Source of the DNA: Dicaeum eximium
Lineage: Eukaryota > Chordata > Aves > Passeriformes > Dicaeidae
Length of the DNA: 64,000 nucleotides
NCBI GenBank assembly: GCA_013396995.1
Contig: VWZP01002200.1
Span: 794,166 to 858,165, forward strand
Direction: 5' to 3'
Below, one piece after another: positions 11,901 through 24,700 of the stretch (positions are counted from its first letter, which is position 1; each line of letters starts with the position of its first letter). Position numbers and translations under genes: made by a program. The notes under the pieces were generated by a model. The model saw nothing but the letters and a program-made list of their open reading frames with translations. It did no database searches and was not told the DNA's origin.

Positions 11901-14900
11901 GGGCTCCTTGCACAGTTGCCTGTTCTGGTGCAAGTAGAAGGGTACAGGTTGTCTGAAACCTCCCTGTGATCTACACCTGCTAGGGATGAACATGCTGAGT
12001 GGGTGGTGACAAACAGGGAATTTGTAACCAATCATTGCAGTGGGGCAGATTGAATGTACAAGTTAAGGTAATCTTCAGATTCTAGCTGGAGTAGGTGAAG
12101 CTTTCTTTTCTCCTAGTTTAACTCAGATACACTTCTGTTTGTGCTGTGGCTACAACCTTCACCTGTGGTAGCTGGGGTACTTTGCCACTAATACTGCCCA
12201 GGAGTGCTCACAGACATTTGCCAGCAGAATGCTGAAGCTGGAAGAGAGGTGAGATAGCAGCTTTTTACTTTTTGCTTTGATTTTCCTTCAGGATGTGACA
12301 GAGGAAGACATTGAGGCTGAACTGGCTATTATTCATGGTCAGATGGCTTATATCATGCAACTGCAGGGGCGTACAGAGGATGCTCTACAGCTCTACAATC
12401 AAATAATCAAGTTGAAGTAAGAGGTTTTTTTAAAACAAATGCTCAGCATTCCATTTGTGAGAGACTGCTCTTCAGTAACAGTATGCTTTCTGCTTTTCTT
12501 ATCTGCAGGCCAACAGATGTAGGACTCCTTGCTGTCATTGCAAATAATATCATCACAATTAACAAGGTATAGAATTACCTTGCCTCTTTCATTGTAGTTA
12601 CTCAGCTTGCTTCTCTGCTTCTGTGGAGAGAAGGGAGATAATCAATAAAGATGTTTTCTTAAACAGTAGTTAAATTGCGGACCCAGGGACCTTTTCTTCA
12701 AGGAATGTAGTGAAATCTTCTCATGATGTGCGATTTCCCCAGGACCAAAATGTCTTTGATTCAAAGAAAAAGGTGAAGCTGACCAATGCAGAAGGTGTTG
12801 AGCATAAACTCTCCAAGAAGCAGCTCCAGGCGATTGAATTCAACAAAGCTTTGCTTGCAATGTACACTAACCAGGTAGGGAAAACTGATCTGCAGTAAGT
12901 AGCTACAGATTAAATCCACGGGAGTTGGACTGGGCAAAAATGGAGATGCAGCTGTTCTATGTCAAAAGATAAGACCACTTGGTTTGGGCACATAAGTGAA
13001 TACTAAAATAAAATCATCCCTAAAAGCAACAACTGTCTGTGTAGTGACTTGGGTGTTGCTGTAGGGAGGATGGTGTGGAGATAACTAGAAGACAAAAGGG
13101 ATGTGGGGGTTCTTAGATGTATCTGAAGTGCCACTAAGAGGACTTCCTGGTCCTGTGTAGTCATTTCAGGGGAGTCACCACTAGTATCTCTTAGGTCCTG
13201 TTGGTTTCTTAGCCTTGTGTAAGGTGCTGAGAAAAGTGTGTCCTCTCTTTCCACTCCAGGCAGACCAGTGCCGCAAGCTGTCAGCAAGCCTGCAGTCCCA
13301 GAGCCCTGAGCATCTGCTCCCTGTGCTTATCCAGGCAGCCCAGCTGTGTCGTGAGAAGCAGCATGCAAAGGCTGTAGGGCTTCTGCAGGTAGGTTAAGAG
13401 AAAGTTGGCCAAGCACCATTTAAACTTGTGCTTTGTGTTCTGTGCTGTTTTCCCTTAGCTTGTTTTGTTTGGTTTAAATTTCAGAGGTATCTGACTCCGT
13501 ATTTTGGTTTGGTTTCATGCTGCTGGAAAGCCTTCACACCCAATTGAACAATTCTGCTTTTAAAGGCAGAATTACACCTCTGATTTTTATGCTTAGGAAG
13601 CTGTAGTAGAGTTCTAGGGTAAGCAGTAGGCTTCGCTGCTCTGCTTACAAGCAGTTTGCAACACTCTTCTTTGGAAGGAGTGAGTGGCCTGGGACAGAAA
13701 TCTGAAAGAGCACACTTGGGGGTTCTTCTCTGCTGTGTGCTGAAACCTGCCTGTGCTGGAAAGCTTCCTTTGGCTCTTGCCAGCTTGCTGTGACTGAGCA
13801 TGAGATGTGATTCACCAAAGCAGCAGCCTGGTGCCCACACACAAGTTGAATTGTTGTTTCTTCTGACTCTCAGGACTTTGCAGACCAGCACCCTGCCAAT
13901 GCAGCTGAGATCAAGCTAACGATGGCCCAGCTAAAAATTGCTCAAGGTATCTAGTGTTCTCCTTTGTTGGGAAGTGTCTGCACATGACAATGGTACAAGG
14001 GGTAAGAAAACCAGACTTCAGGGCAATCTTTGCTGCAGTCACTGTTGTGACAGGGTGCAGAGCAGAGATACTTTCAGTCAGGTAATACATATATTTAGCT
14101 ATGCAGGGTAATGCTGATAGCTTAATGCACAGGCTCCACAGATTGCTGGCAGAAATGCCCACAGTCTCTGTGAATAATAGGGCTGAATCTCTTCTGGGGC
14201 AGGATAATTTTGGGAGCAGTGTGAGGCTTTATGATGGTACCATTCCTGTATATAGTCAGGCAGCACAGACTTGAGCCTGAAGAGAGCTCCCTGGTAGCCA
14301 AAGCTTGCTCCTGAACCCTTGCAGGATGTGGCAAGAGCAGAAAGGTCCATTGTGTGGAGGCCTGTCCTTAACTCCTGCAATGGGGGAGATGTGAGAAGGG
14401 GAGTTGTTCTGTCCCCATTGCTTACCTTAGGCTCGAAGTTCACTGGTGGGATCAGGTGTTGTGATGCCATTCAGAGTGTGTTCTTCCTTGTCTTTCTTCT
14501 AGGCAGCGTCACCAAAGCCTGCATGATCCTGAGGAGCATAGAAGAACTGCAGCACAAGCCTGGTATGGTAAGCAAAACTCTGTCTGAACTGTGTAAGGTT
14601 TTTCCCTTGTAGGAGAGCTTTGCACTGCCTGCTCCTTTTCGCCTCTTCCCCGTGGTTTCCACTTGACTTGAGTGTCTGCAGGGATTCTGAGCCCATCTTC
14701 CTTGTCTTGGACAAAGGTAGTATTATAACTTGCTTCAGGTAGCCTGAACTTAGCCACATAAATACTCTGCCTGTCAAAGGGATGCTCTCTGCCTATGTTC
14801 CCACTCCCTGGTAATCTCTCAGTCCTGCATGTTGCCTGGATTTACTTGCTTAACATGACTGGAGCAACTGCTGGTTGCTAGTAGGCACTGTTATGATGTT

Positions 14901-17900
14901 TTAAAAGCAGCTTTAGGAGAGCAAGCCTTAGGGGGAAAGTTCTGTGTTCCATCCCTGCAGCATTGCCCTGGTGTGCATGCTTATCCACACCTGGTATTCA
15001 GAAAACCTTGATGGCCTTGTAAATGCTCACATGTTTAGCATAAGCATCTTGAACAGGGGCTGACAGTTGTGGATCTGTTCCAGTTGTTAAGTGTGAATGA
15101 TCAAAATAATTTATCGGGGCAGTTAACAATAACAGCTCCTTGCCCAGGGTCACTTCTACTTGTGACTGGGATGTTGGCAAAGGGATGGCATCCTTATAAT
15201 CTCTTCAGTGCTGATTTATTTTTTCATACCTCTTGGGATAAACACTGGGGGATGAGAAAGGTTTTCTAATGAAACTGAGTCCTGTGATTAGCAAATAAAG
15301 TGCCAAGACGGGAAGGTTCCTTCTGTGAATGCAATCTTAGGTTTGAACCATAGGAAAAAGATTCTGGGGATGTTCCTTTGGGAGTGACTTGGGTAGGAAG
15401 ATCTGGCCTGGGTATCCTGCCTGTTACCACAGCTGTTTTTTAGGGACAGAGCAGAAAGCTCACACTGACTCCTTTTGGGAAATCCCATTGTTTAACTGCT
15501 GAGACTCTGGCTATAGACAATTTGTGTGAAGATCTGCTATGTTCTGCTCTTGAATGTTTGCAGGTGTCTGCATTGGTGACAATGTACAGTCATGAAGAGG
15601 ATATCGACAGTGCAATTGAAGTCTTCACACAGGCTATCCAGTGGTATCAGCAACACCAGGCAAGTCAGACCAGAGGAGCTAATGTGCAAGAATCTGCCCT
15701 GGATTTTCTAGCCAGATCAATTCAGTTTTTCCTGTTGATGCATAGCCCCAGCAGTTACCCAGTTGTGGGTTTGGAGACATGTGACCTCCTGTTTTGTGAG
15801 CATTTATCAATTATATTAAATCAATAATTTTAGATGTGTTACAAATACAGAGCAGCAGCTCCTGTCAGATTAGGAGAGTGGCATCAATGGATGGCTAAAT
15901 GTAGCCATCAGGACTTCTCCCTGATGGGAAAACATGGTGGAGCAGCAAGCTGCCTTGTCCATGCAGTTCTGCCTCATTTCCCAGAGTCCAAAGGTGGTCT
16001 ACTTTCTGCATGACAGGGTGCTAACTCCATTCTCCTTGGCCAAGCCTCAGGGACATTAAAGCCAGGTAGAGCTGGGCTGTATGCAATGGTAATAAGGAAC
16101 TAATCATGGCTGCTGTGTCTTCCAGCCAAAATCTCCTGTCCATTTGTCACTGATAAGGGAAGCTGCCAACTTCAAACTAAAGCATGGCAGGAAGAAGGAA
16201 GCAATCAGCGACTTGGAGGAGCTCTGGAAGTGAGTTGGGTGATTGCTGAGCAGCAGGTCTCCACCCAGAGAGTGGGTGGAGCTGTCCTCTGCAAGCTGTC
16301 TGGTGGCAGGCAGTGTTTGACAGTTTTGATTGACTAGTAGCTGTCCTTCAGAGTTGCTTTTGCACAGGGGCTTCAATGCAAGGCTGTATTTTGGAAGAAG
16401 GGGAGATAATTAATTTGATCTATGGTTGATGTTCACTTGAAAAACTGGTAAACTTATCCCAGAAGCCTCTTGTGTGCAGTGAACATTGCTTTGGCAACTG
16501 GAATGCAGTTTTTTCTAGTGCTACATAAACATGGATGTCTAGGTTTTAGTTTTTGTTGTGCACTTAATGGGATCTTTTATTGGAGGGAGTGTTAACTTGC
16601 CTTTGCTACTGGGTTTTTCCTCTTCTATTGCATGCTTCATGATACTGTGAAGTTGTCTGCACCTCCCTTTATTCACACCGGTGATGTTTGGTGGTGTGCT
16701 CTGAAGGAGACCACATACTAACATGCCTGACCCACAGATAGCAACTGTGCTGCAGCAGCAAGCACTGTGTGGTGTTATCAGTCTTTGAGATGGATAACAT
16801 TGGTAACTTGGTCCTTTTCTGTTTTGTTTTGGTTTCTTTTTTTTCTTCTACATAGGCAAAACCCAAAAGATGTGCATACTCTGGCACAGCTCATCTCTGC
16901 CTATTCCCTGGTTGACCCTGAAAAAGCTAAAGTGTATCCTTTTAATGGTGGTGAAAGAGGTGCTTGGGTGTTGCTTCTTTGGATTTTCGGCTGTGTGGGA
17001 ACTTCAGACCCACTCTTACCTGAAGAAAGGCAAGGAACCTCTCTGGAACAGCTACATATCCAGGTCAAGTTGTCTGGAGCTACATTATTTCTCTAATTGG
17101 CTTCATTACTGTGATATCTCAGGACCCTTTTATCTTTGGCCTCCTTCTCTTTGAGAATTAATAAGACAAGGTGGAACCAAAAACAAGAGCACCTGCATCT
17201 TTTCTGTCAGAATCTTAAACCTGTGGTTGTAATGCAGGACTGATATAATACGGCTAAGCTCTTGCTTACCCAAAACCTGGTTCACATACTGCTTTTGTCA
17301 CCTGAGGTGCTTTCACAGGAAGTTGTTCCTTGTGTCCCCATATTGAAGAGAGGAAAAATGAGGCAGATGGCAATTAAGCAGCTCATCCCAACTTGTGTAA
17401 GAAGCTAGTGAGAGAGATGGAAGTAGCCCCATAGGCCTGTCTGGTGTCTGCATTGCTAACAGACAGAATTTATTTTAGTTTTCAAGCTGAGGTTGCCTCT
17501 TGCTGTTTGGAAGAACATGGGTGTTTACGTTGGCTGGTTTGCATCCCTGAACTCTTCCCCTGCAGTCTTAGCAAACACTTGCCTTCCTCAGACACCATGT
17601 CACTGAAAGTAGATGTCGATGCGCTGGAGAACTCCCACGGAGCAACCTATGTTCGGAAGAAAGCTGGGAAGCTCACTGGAGACAACCAGCAGAAGGAGCA
17701 AGGGTAAAGCAGGCTGTCTATTTTTTATTTCATTTTATTGCTATAGCTCTGGTGCATCCTTCTTTGGGGTGGTTCAAGAACCACACCTGGGGTGGTGAAG
17801 GCATTGCTGTAGAAGGCAGGTGGAAAGGGAGCCTGTTGTTTGACTGCAGTGAGGTTTATTAGCAGCAGACCAAGTTCTTAGAGAGATGGGAATGGTTTAC

Positions 17901-19448
17901 CTTCTTCCAGAGCTAGTTTTTGTTGACTTGTCTGCTCTGTCTCTGCTATGTCACAATGTCTTGTTTTCCTTTCAGACAAGGGGAAGTGAAGAAAAAGAAG
18001 AAAAAAAAGAAGGGTAAGTTGTATTTCCTAACTGTTGACATAGCACAGCTCCAGAGAGCTCTCCAGATTCTTTCTTCAAATAGCCAGCCTCCAGGTCCCT
18101 GGGAGCTAGAGCCCTTTGCTAGGACTGGGTCTCTGGGAACCTGGATCTTCATGATAGCTTGTTTGGTCGGGGCATTTTTCCTCAGAAGTGAGAGCAACAC
18201 CCTGATAGGGTGATGTAGTTGCTGGTCTCTTTGTGCTGTCCGGCTACTGACATCCCATGCATGTCCCTTGGTGATGCCTGTAGTGTGTTGACCCCAATCT
18301 CATTTCCTGGCACTGGATGTTCTGCAGGAAAGCTGCCAAAGAACTACGACCCCAAGGTGACCCCTGACCCTGAGCGGTGGCTTCCAATGCGAGAGCGGTC
18401 CTACTACCGTGGACGGAAGAAGGGCAAGAAGAAGGATCAGGTTGGCAAGGGGACTCAGGGTTCAACCACAACTGGCTCCTCTGAACTGTAAGTACCCATT
18501 CTGCAAGGATTGATGTGGGGATTCACTCCTGGGCAGCTGGGAGGGCTGTGTTTGTGCTGCTCTGCTGCAGCTCTGTCACCACACCAACTGTGGGTAGCAC
18601 AAGTGACATTGTACTATGCTGCTTGAACCTGCTACCATCTGCTCTCCCTGGAGATCCCAAGGCATTCTTGAAGGTGCCAAGGTGCAAGTAAAATTCTCAT
18701 AGTCTTTTAATGCACTTTTCCTTTGGCAATGAGATGAATTTTACCTGCTTTCTCTTGAGCAATTTTCTTTCAAGTATTTTGACAGCTGTAGAACCATTAG
18801 CCATGATTTGAGAAAACACTGTACTTCCTTCTAAGCTGACACTGATTATTTGAGCTGGAATCAAGAATTACCATTATGTGTGAAGCCTGACAGCAATATG
18901 GTGTCTTACTAGCATCTGAGAGGAAGGATGCTGGGTTTGCACTGACTAGGAGAGGGACCTGAAAGGCTTCTTGTGTGTTGCATGAGCTATCACATGTCTC
19001 TCCAAAAGTTAGCCTTGCTTTCATTGTCAGGGACTTACACCATCTAGTGAACATCAGTTAGAAGGTGATTGCTGCCCTTCGAGACATGTTCCCACCCTCC
19101 ATCAGCCCTTTCTGTATGTTGAAGCCTCTCCTTGCATGAGTGCCCTCTCATACATAATGCTTGCTACCTAATGGGGCAGCTGCTGCTTTCCACGGTCAGC
19201 TCCCTGCACTAGTACCATGTCCTGCAGGTGGGTGTGAACCCACACGGTGTCTTTTTCTCTTGTCTTTGTGCAGGGATGCCAGCAGAACTGCCAGCAGCCC
19301 ACCTACCTCCCCTCGGCCCGGCAGCGGGGCAGCTGTGTCGGCTACAAGTAACGTCATCCCTCCCAGGCACCAAAAACCCGCAGGTGCTCCAGCCACCAAG
19401 AAGAAACAGCAGCAGAAAAAGAAGAAAGGGGCTAAAGGAGGGTGGTAA
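5681..19448 (+). CDS. SRP72: SRP72, 72-kDa subunit of the signal recognition particle, complete, 19 exons
   Basis: SRP72 pairs with SRP68 on 7SL RNA in the SRP, which targets nascent secretory chains to the ER. Exons: 5681-5786, 6787-6907, 8674-8797, 9600-9743, 10514-10625, 11690-11721, 12292-12416, 12509-12566, 12743-12874, 13260-13388, 13874-13946, 14503-14567, 15564-15659, 16126-16229, 16856-16933, 17566-17703, 17976-18013, 18328-18487, 19274-19448. All phases join and the sum is 2010 nt (669 aa; human is about 671). The N-terminal two thirds is TPR helical repeats, which in the family bind SRP68. Eight lysines lie at about 551-558, followed by the RNA-binding SRP72 motif DPERWLPMRERSYY at about 572-585 and a lysine/glutamine-rich tail ending KGGW. 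The N-terminus has an alanine run (MAAAAGAAAAAG). Intron 13 has a GC donor and intron 15 is U12-type. AATAAA at 19498-19503 ends the mRNA. Every exon was recognised by protein content. Confidence 0.97.
15660..16125 (+). other. SRP72: GC-AG intron (SRP72 intron 13)
   Basis: Exon 13 ends ...CACCAG and the intron begins gcaagt; the acceptor is tcttccag before CCAAAATCTCC. The nearest GT, four bases downstream, would break the reading frame. Joining at GC restores QHQPKSP, which matches the family. Around the GC the donor fits the strong U1-complementary pattern expected of GC donors (CAG|GCAAGT). Confidence 0.9.
16934..17565 (+). other. SRP72: U12-type (minor spliceosome) intron, SRP72 intron 15
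   Basis: The intron starts GTATCCTTTT, a full match to the U12 donor consensus. A branch-site-like TCCCTGAAC at 17544-17552 lies about 13 bases before the acceptor AG, the short spacing typical of U12 introns, with no long polypyrimidine tract. Splitting the codon as GT|T gives ...EKAKVLSKHLPSSD, which matches the family. The apparent U2 donor two bases earlier (GTGTAT) would break the frame. Confidence 0.88.
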
Positions 19449-19497
19449 AAAGCAGGATGTGTAACCTCCCTCCTTCAGTACGTGATGCTGGTTGCAG

Positions 19498-19503
19498 AAT
19501 AAA
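19498..19503 (+). terminator. SRP72: SRP72 polyadenylation signal
   Basis: AATAAA about 50 bp after the SRP72 stop codon, followed by a GT-rich region near 19515-19570. This implies a very short 3' UTR. Confidence 0.75.
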
Positions 19504-19524
19504 GGTCAAAAGCAAGTACTGGTG

Positions 19525-21335
19525 AAAGACTCTTGGCATCTGGATCTCTGTCCTGCCTGTCAGTGGTCTGGGGGAAGATGGGCTGGCATAGATGCCGTGA
19601 TCTGTCTGCTCACCAAGTTCCCTTCCTCACATTTTGCCTCACTGTGACTTGGGTTGTTGCCATCAAAGTCAAACATAGCCCCTAAGAAGAAATCTGTTCC
19701 CGTGTTGCCAGACATTTAAGAGATATGGGATAATCAAGAATTTCTTGAAATGTAGTTTCGTGCTCCTCTTGCATATGTCAGTTTAGGCCTTTAGCAGATT
19801 TATCTATGCATGATGCAGGCACTCTCTTTTATGTCAGTCAGTCATTGACCACCAAAGAGCAAAAGCACAAAGCATCTTAGAAAACACCATCTGGGCTTTA
19901 TAATACAGGATGAGATAAGCTGAAGGGGGATAGCAAGACTGTTAGGAGAAAGCATGGTGAAGCGTATGGCAGCAGATTCAGTGTCCCATTTTCTGTAAGC
20001 CAGCTGCCTTATTCCAAAGGGCTTGGCAAAACAAAGGTGAGCAGAATGTGTGTGGTTGTCTCAAGTGCTTCGTCCTTCTTTAGCCTTGACCCTATGTTTC
20101 TAAAAGTCTTAGGTGCTGGGTTTATGAAAATAAAGAGTGGTATAGCAGCAGGTCAGCTTAAGCTTGGTGAGTCGGGAGAGGGACCCAGAACAAAAGACAT
20201 CCCCAAGAAATTATACCTTTGAGACTGTAAGTGCCCACTCTGCATGCACCTTACACATGCCTCTTGGCCCAATGGTTATTTTTGGTCTGGATCTTTAACA
20301 CCTTACTGAGGTGTTTCTCTGTGTCCATGCAGGAAGGCTGTTGATGGTTCTTGTGAACTTGCAGCTTTGCTGACGGTTGTCTCCCTATCTTCTGGTGCAC
20401 CTGCTCGCTGGCGGAGCATGGGAAACAAAAAAAGCCTGAGTTAGGATAAACACATTTATCAATGATGAAAACAACAGCGTGTTATCAATATTCTTCCTGT
20501 ACTAAAGACAAAACACAGCAATATACCAGCTACTAGGAAAATTACTAAGAAAACAGATTTCAGCTATGGAGGTGTAAGTTCATGGTTTGCAGCCTGAGGC
20601 TTCAGCAAATCAGCTACTCATCCTGAGCAAGTAAAACTAAGCAAACAGCATACTAAATCATACAGAATTATAACTATCTCATTCTGCTGAAAACTTATGC
20701 TAAACTACTATCTCAGCACATGTCTTGAAAATTCTGGTTTGATCTGAATGTAGTAGCCAAAACATTTTTCCAGACACGGACTGTCAGTGGGTAGAAATGG
20801 CATCTTGGAGAGGGTTGTCATATGTCAGCCCAAGAGGCAAAGGCTGCTGTCTCTGAAAGAGTTTAAAGTAAAGGTCTTAAAAGGGACTAAGGGACACGTT
20901 ACTGTGGCTTAAGAAAAAAAAAACCAATTCCTGAGTCTCCAGACAGTAAAAATCTACTATGTAGAATCCATTTTTTTTTACCTTGCCTGTACAGTGGGAA
21001 TATCTGAGAAGGGGGCTCAAAGTGTGTTGTCTGAAAAAGGAACAGAGCATAGAGAAAGAAACCAGCTGCATGAATGGCTGGCAGGCACTTGCTGCCAAGT
21101 GAGTACTGAACAAAGAGTGTTGTTTTAAATTACTTCCCTGGGCGATGTACCTCCGCTTAGGCAGCAGCTGATGACTACAGGAGAGAGACCTCTGTCCTGC
21201 AGCAATCCCGTGTTTGGAGGGGAGATAATGGAGAAGAACGTAGCTCTGTTCTTCAGGCGTCTTCTCTGGTGAAACCTAGCACAAGCTCTAGCCTGCTGGA
21301 AAGGCTGACTCCTGACATTGCTGGAGCCCTGGATA
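19525..21335. other. Intergenic region between SRP72 and ARL9
   Basis: I see no exon, known repeat family or RNA gene here. Open frames are short and without recognisable content. The sequence turns GC-rich from about 21340 at the ARL9 promoter. Confidence 0.5.
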
Positions 21336-21339
21336 CCTG

Positions 21340-21770
21340 GACAGTGCCCTGACTGCTGCGCCGGGGCTGGGCGCGCAGGCAGAGGCAAGCTGGGAACAAA
21401 TCCCGCGGGGGTGGGAGCGGGGGGTGCAGCAGCAGGCGTGCGGAAACTGTGCCCTCCCTGTAGCGGCGGGAAGGGCTCGCTGTTTCATTGCCACTCGCGC
21501 GTTCCCAGCCTGGCACAGGCAGCCCGGCTGGCGGCGGGAGCCGCGTTCGGGGCTGCGGGGGGCGCTCTCCGTGCGCGGTGCGGGTGCGCGGTGTCCGGTG
21601 CCCGCGGCCGGAGCGGCGATGGGCTCCCGTCTGCGGGCCGCCGCGCTCTGCGGGGCTGCGCTGGCCCTAGCGGGCGGCANNNNNNNNNNNNNNCGGTGGC
21701 GGGGCCGGGCCGGGGCCGCTCTCCCCGCTTTCCTGCCCCGCGGTGCCGGCTGGTGCTTCAGGCATCCCCC
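21340..21770 (+). promoter_or_regulatory. ARL9: ARL9 CpG-island promoter, containing a 14-N gap
   Basis: Dense CpG and GC-rich sequence surrounds the proposed ARL9 start at 21619. Bases 21680-21693 are N. No TATA box is evident. Confidence 0.6.
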
Positions 21771-24700
21771 ATGGCTCCGGCCGTGCGCTTGTGCCGCAGG
21801 AGCCCCGCGGGCATCTTCAGCCTCTTCACCGCGAAGGGGCTTGTGCTGTGCCCTCCAGGCCCCTTGTTCAGCCTCCTTCTTTCCCCCGACCCTGCTAAGC
21901 TTTGCTTTTGCCCCGGCTGCCCGGGTAAATGTGCTGCCCCTCGCTTTGCAGGGTACAGTACACGGTAAGCAGATCCTGGTGCTGGGCCTGGACGGGGCTG
22001 GGAAGACCAGCATTCTCCACACCCTGGCAACTAACCACGTCAAGCGCAGCGTGGCTCCCACCGAGGGCTTCAATGCCATCTGCATCAACACTGAAGAGTC
22101 CCAGATGGAGTTTCTGGAGAGTGAGTGAGCCTGTTTTAGTAGTGACCATAAAATTAATTCCTGTCTTGTGCCCTAGGAATCAAGCACATATTTTAAAAGC
22201 TCAGTGTCCCCACATGCCTGCTTCGATAATACGAAGTTGTGATTATTTTCTCCTTGGGGATTCTGCTTTCCTACCTAGCAGCCTCTTTGAAGGAGAAGAC
22301 ACAATGGTGTTAGAGATCAGTTTTCATTCAGCCCTGACATCCTGGGAATTCCACTCCCAGAGAGAGATGGGTAATAAGCCTGATTGGGTGAAACCAGCAG
22401 AGGTTTACCCAGTAAGTCCTGTGTTGTGGTCTGTAGCTGTTGTACTACTTCTCCTCGGTGCTTATGCCTGGCAAAGGGCAAGAGCTACAGAGGAATAAAT
22501 AAGTGAAAGAAGAGAGGGGGAAGAGCAAAACTTTGTACCCTTGCTGTTTAAAAGCCTCATGAGTGGTGTTTTCTAGTCTTTAAGAGTCTTTTGAATGTCT
22601 GTAGCATTTTGTTAAAAGTTCTGTACTGTCATTAGCTCTGATTTTTGGGTCTTGTCCGTGCCTGCAGAGGGCATCTCCTGTGATGCCTTTGGTGCATCAC
22701 AGTTGTTCGAGGTGCAGCTAGCTGATGGGAAAGGTGGAGGCCCTGGAGCCAGGTCACTCCCTGGTACAAAGAGGCTGACATCCCAGCCTCATCAGTGCCT
22801 ACCTTCTGCAGAGGCAGGAGCTGCTCATTGCTTCCTGCTGTTTCTGCACTGTGCTGTACCAGTGCTTGACTGGCTCAGTTGACAGCTAGCCCATAGGTGC
22901 CTCTGTACCATTAGCAGGTCTAAAGGAGTTGTGCTGTTCCCAGGTAAGTTTTTGGGGTGTGGGGATGAGGCTGCTTAGGCAGAGTTTGATTCCCAGTCTT
23001 TCTGCCATAGGAGTCTCTGCAGTGGCTTGGGGAAATCATCTTTAGAGAGATGCTTGTAGTCTGTGCCCCTTGCCTGGTAGGTGAGAGAGTGTCTCCTACT
23101 GGGATGTGCTTTGCCTGTCTGAGCCCAGAGAAAGCCACAGTGTCTCTTCTCCTGCCTGGGGATGGTCTGGGCCCAGCACTGCGCACACCACAGCAGAACC
23201 TGTTGTTTCTGAGTCGTCCTTCCCTCTCTGGTCCAGGTTGGTAGTGACTGAGATGTGATGGCTGCCATCTGACCCATGGGAAATGCAATGTCTCAGGCCA
23301 GTTTCAGCCAGGTAAATCCGTGCATGGCTCTCTAATCTGGTTACTTATCCAGTCTGTACCACTGCCTAGTCCAGGGGTTAGCAGCCCATGCTGTAATCAC
23401 ATGGCACGAGGTGATCAGCAAACAGCAGGGGGTTTATTTTGCTGGCTTAGACAGGTGGAAAACTGTTCTTTTTCTTTGTACCAGCATACAGATAACTGGA
23501 TGGTATCTTGTCCTCTGTAGGTGGTAGGAGCTCCTGGCTTCTGCTGAGTTCCTACAAGTTTGGGGGAAAACAAATGTTCTCTGTGAGGTTGCTGACCCCT
23601 GGGTTATGCTATGCATGAATACACTTAACAAAGGGAGCAGTGCTGAGCCCCTGCAGTATCACAGTACAGAATCAGGCTTCTGTCCCAAACATTACATGTC
23701 AGTCACAGCCCTTTGGCTCCTTTCCACAGTGGCAGACTTGCAGTTCTGCCTCCAGGTACACTGGGCCACTTGGAGAGGCAGGCATGCTGTAGTGGGAAAT
23801 GTTACTTCCCTTTCTGTATTCTTGAAACTACTGAACCCTTCTGACTTAAGTGAAAGCAAAATTGCTTTGACACAGAACAGTCAAAGAGGGCAGTAAAAGA
23901 TGGCTATATAGAAAGACAATTTTGAAAAGAGCTCCTGTGTAAGGCAGGAGACAGTGATAGGGAACCCCAGATATATTGCTTTGAAAACTTCCTACTTTTA
24001 AGAGACTCGCACATGCCTTTTGAGCACCTCAGTACTCTTTGAGTGAGTGCTCCTGCAATGTGCCTGGAGAAGACCTAGAGACCTGAAAACAAATCTGAAA
24101 TACTTAATATACTGATACTTACTTCTTCTGCTGTTAAGCTCAGCAAAATACTGAATTCTTTGAATTCTTCCCTGGATGGGAACAACAATCTCAAACAACT
24201 TGCTGTCTGTGGTTTCACCAGAGAATTATTTTAAGACCTAGTTTTGAAGGTGAACAGCTTTCCCCTGTATCCAGCAGAGAAGAGCTCATGGAGAAATGTA
24301 TGCTGTGCAAAGATTACTCTGAAGGATTGCCTGAAGAGTCCTCTGGGAGTTGATTTTTCTCTCTTCCTTAAGCAACTCTGGTTATTGACTAAACTGTGAG
24401 TTTTGAGCTAGTTCTCAGTGTCATGCAAATACAATGAGAGCCCTCCACACCTCAGAGCTAAATTTCTCCTTTGGAAATTGTAGACCTGCTTTGTCTTAAA
24501 ATGAGATGGGCATTTGGAGATAGCCTATATAGAGACATTTGGTGTTTATGGACACTGAACCGTTTTCTACTCTCCTTACTTGCTTGAGAACAAGAACCAA
24601 CAAGGCAGAAAGCAACTATAGAGAAACTGAACCCAGAATCCTCTCAAAATAAGAGCTTAAAATGGAAAGATTTTTTTCTCCCCAGAACATACACATATGC

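Noticed and set aside
21288..22091. 267-codon minus-strand frame across the ARL9 promoter
   Set aside because: Antisense shadow of the ARL9 exon 2 region and CpG island, crossing N bases.
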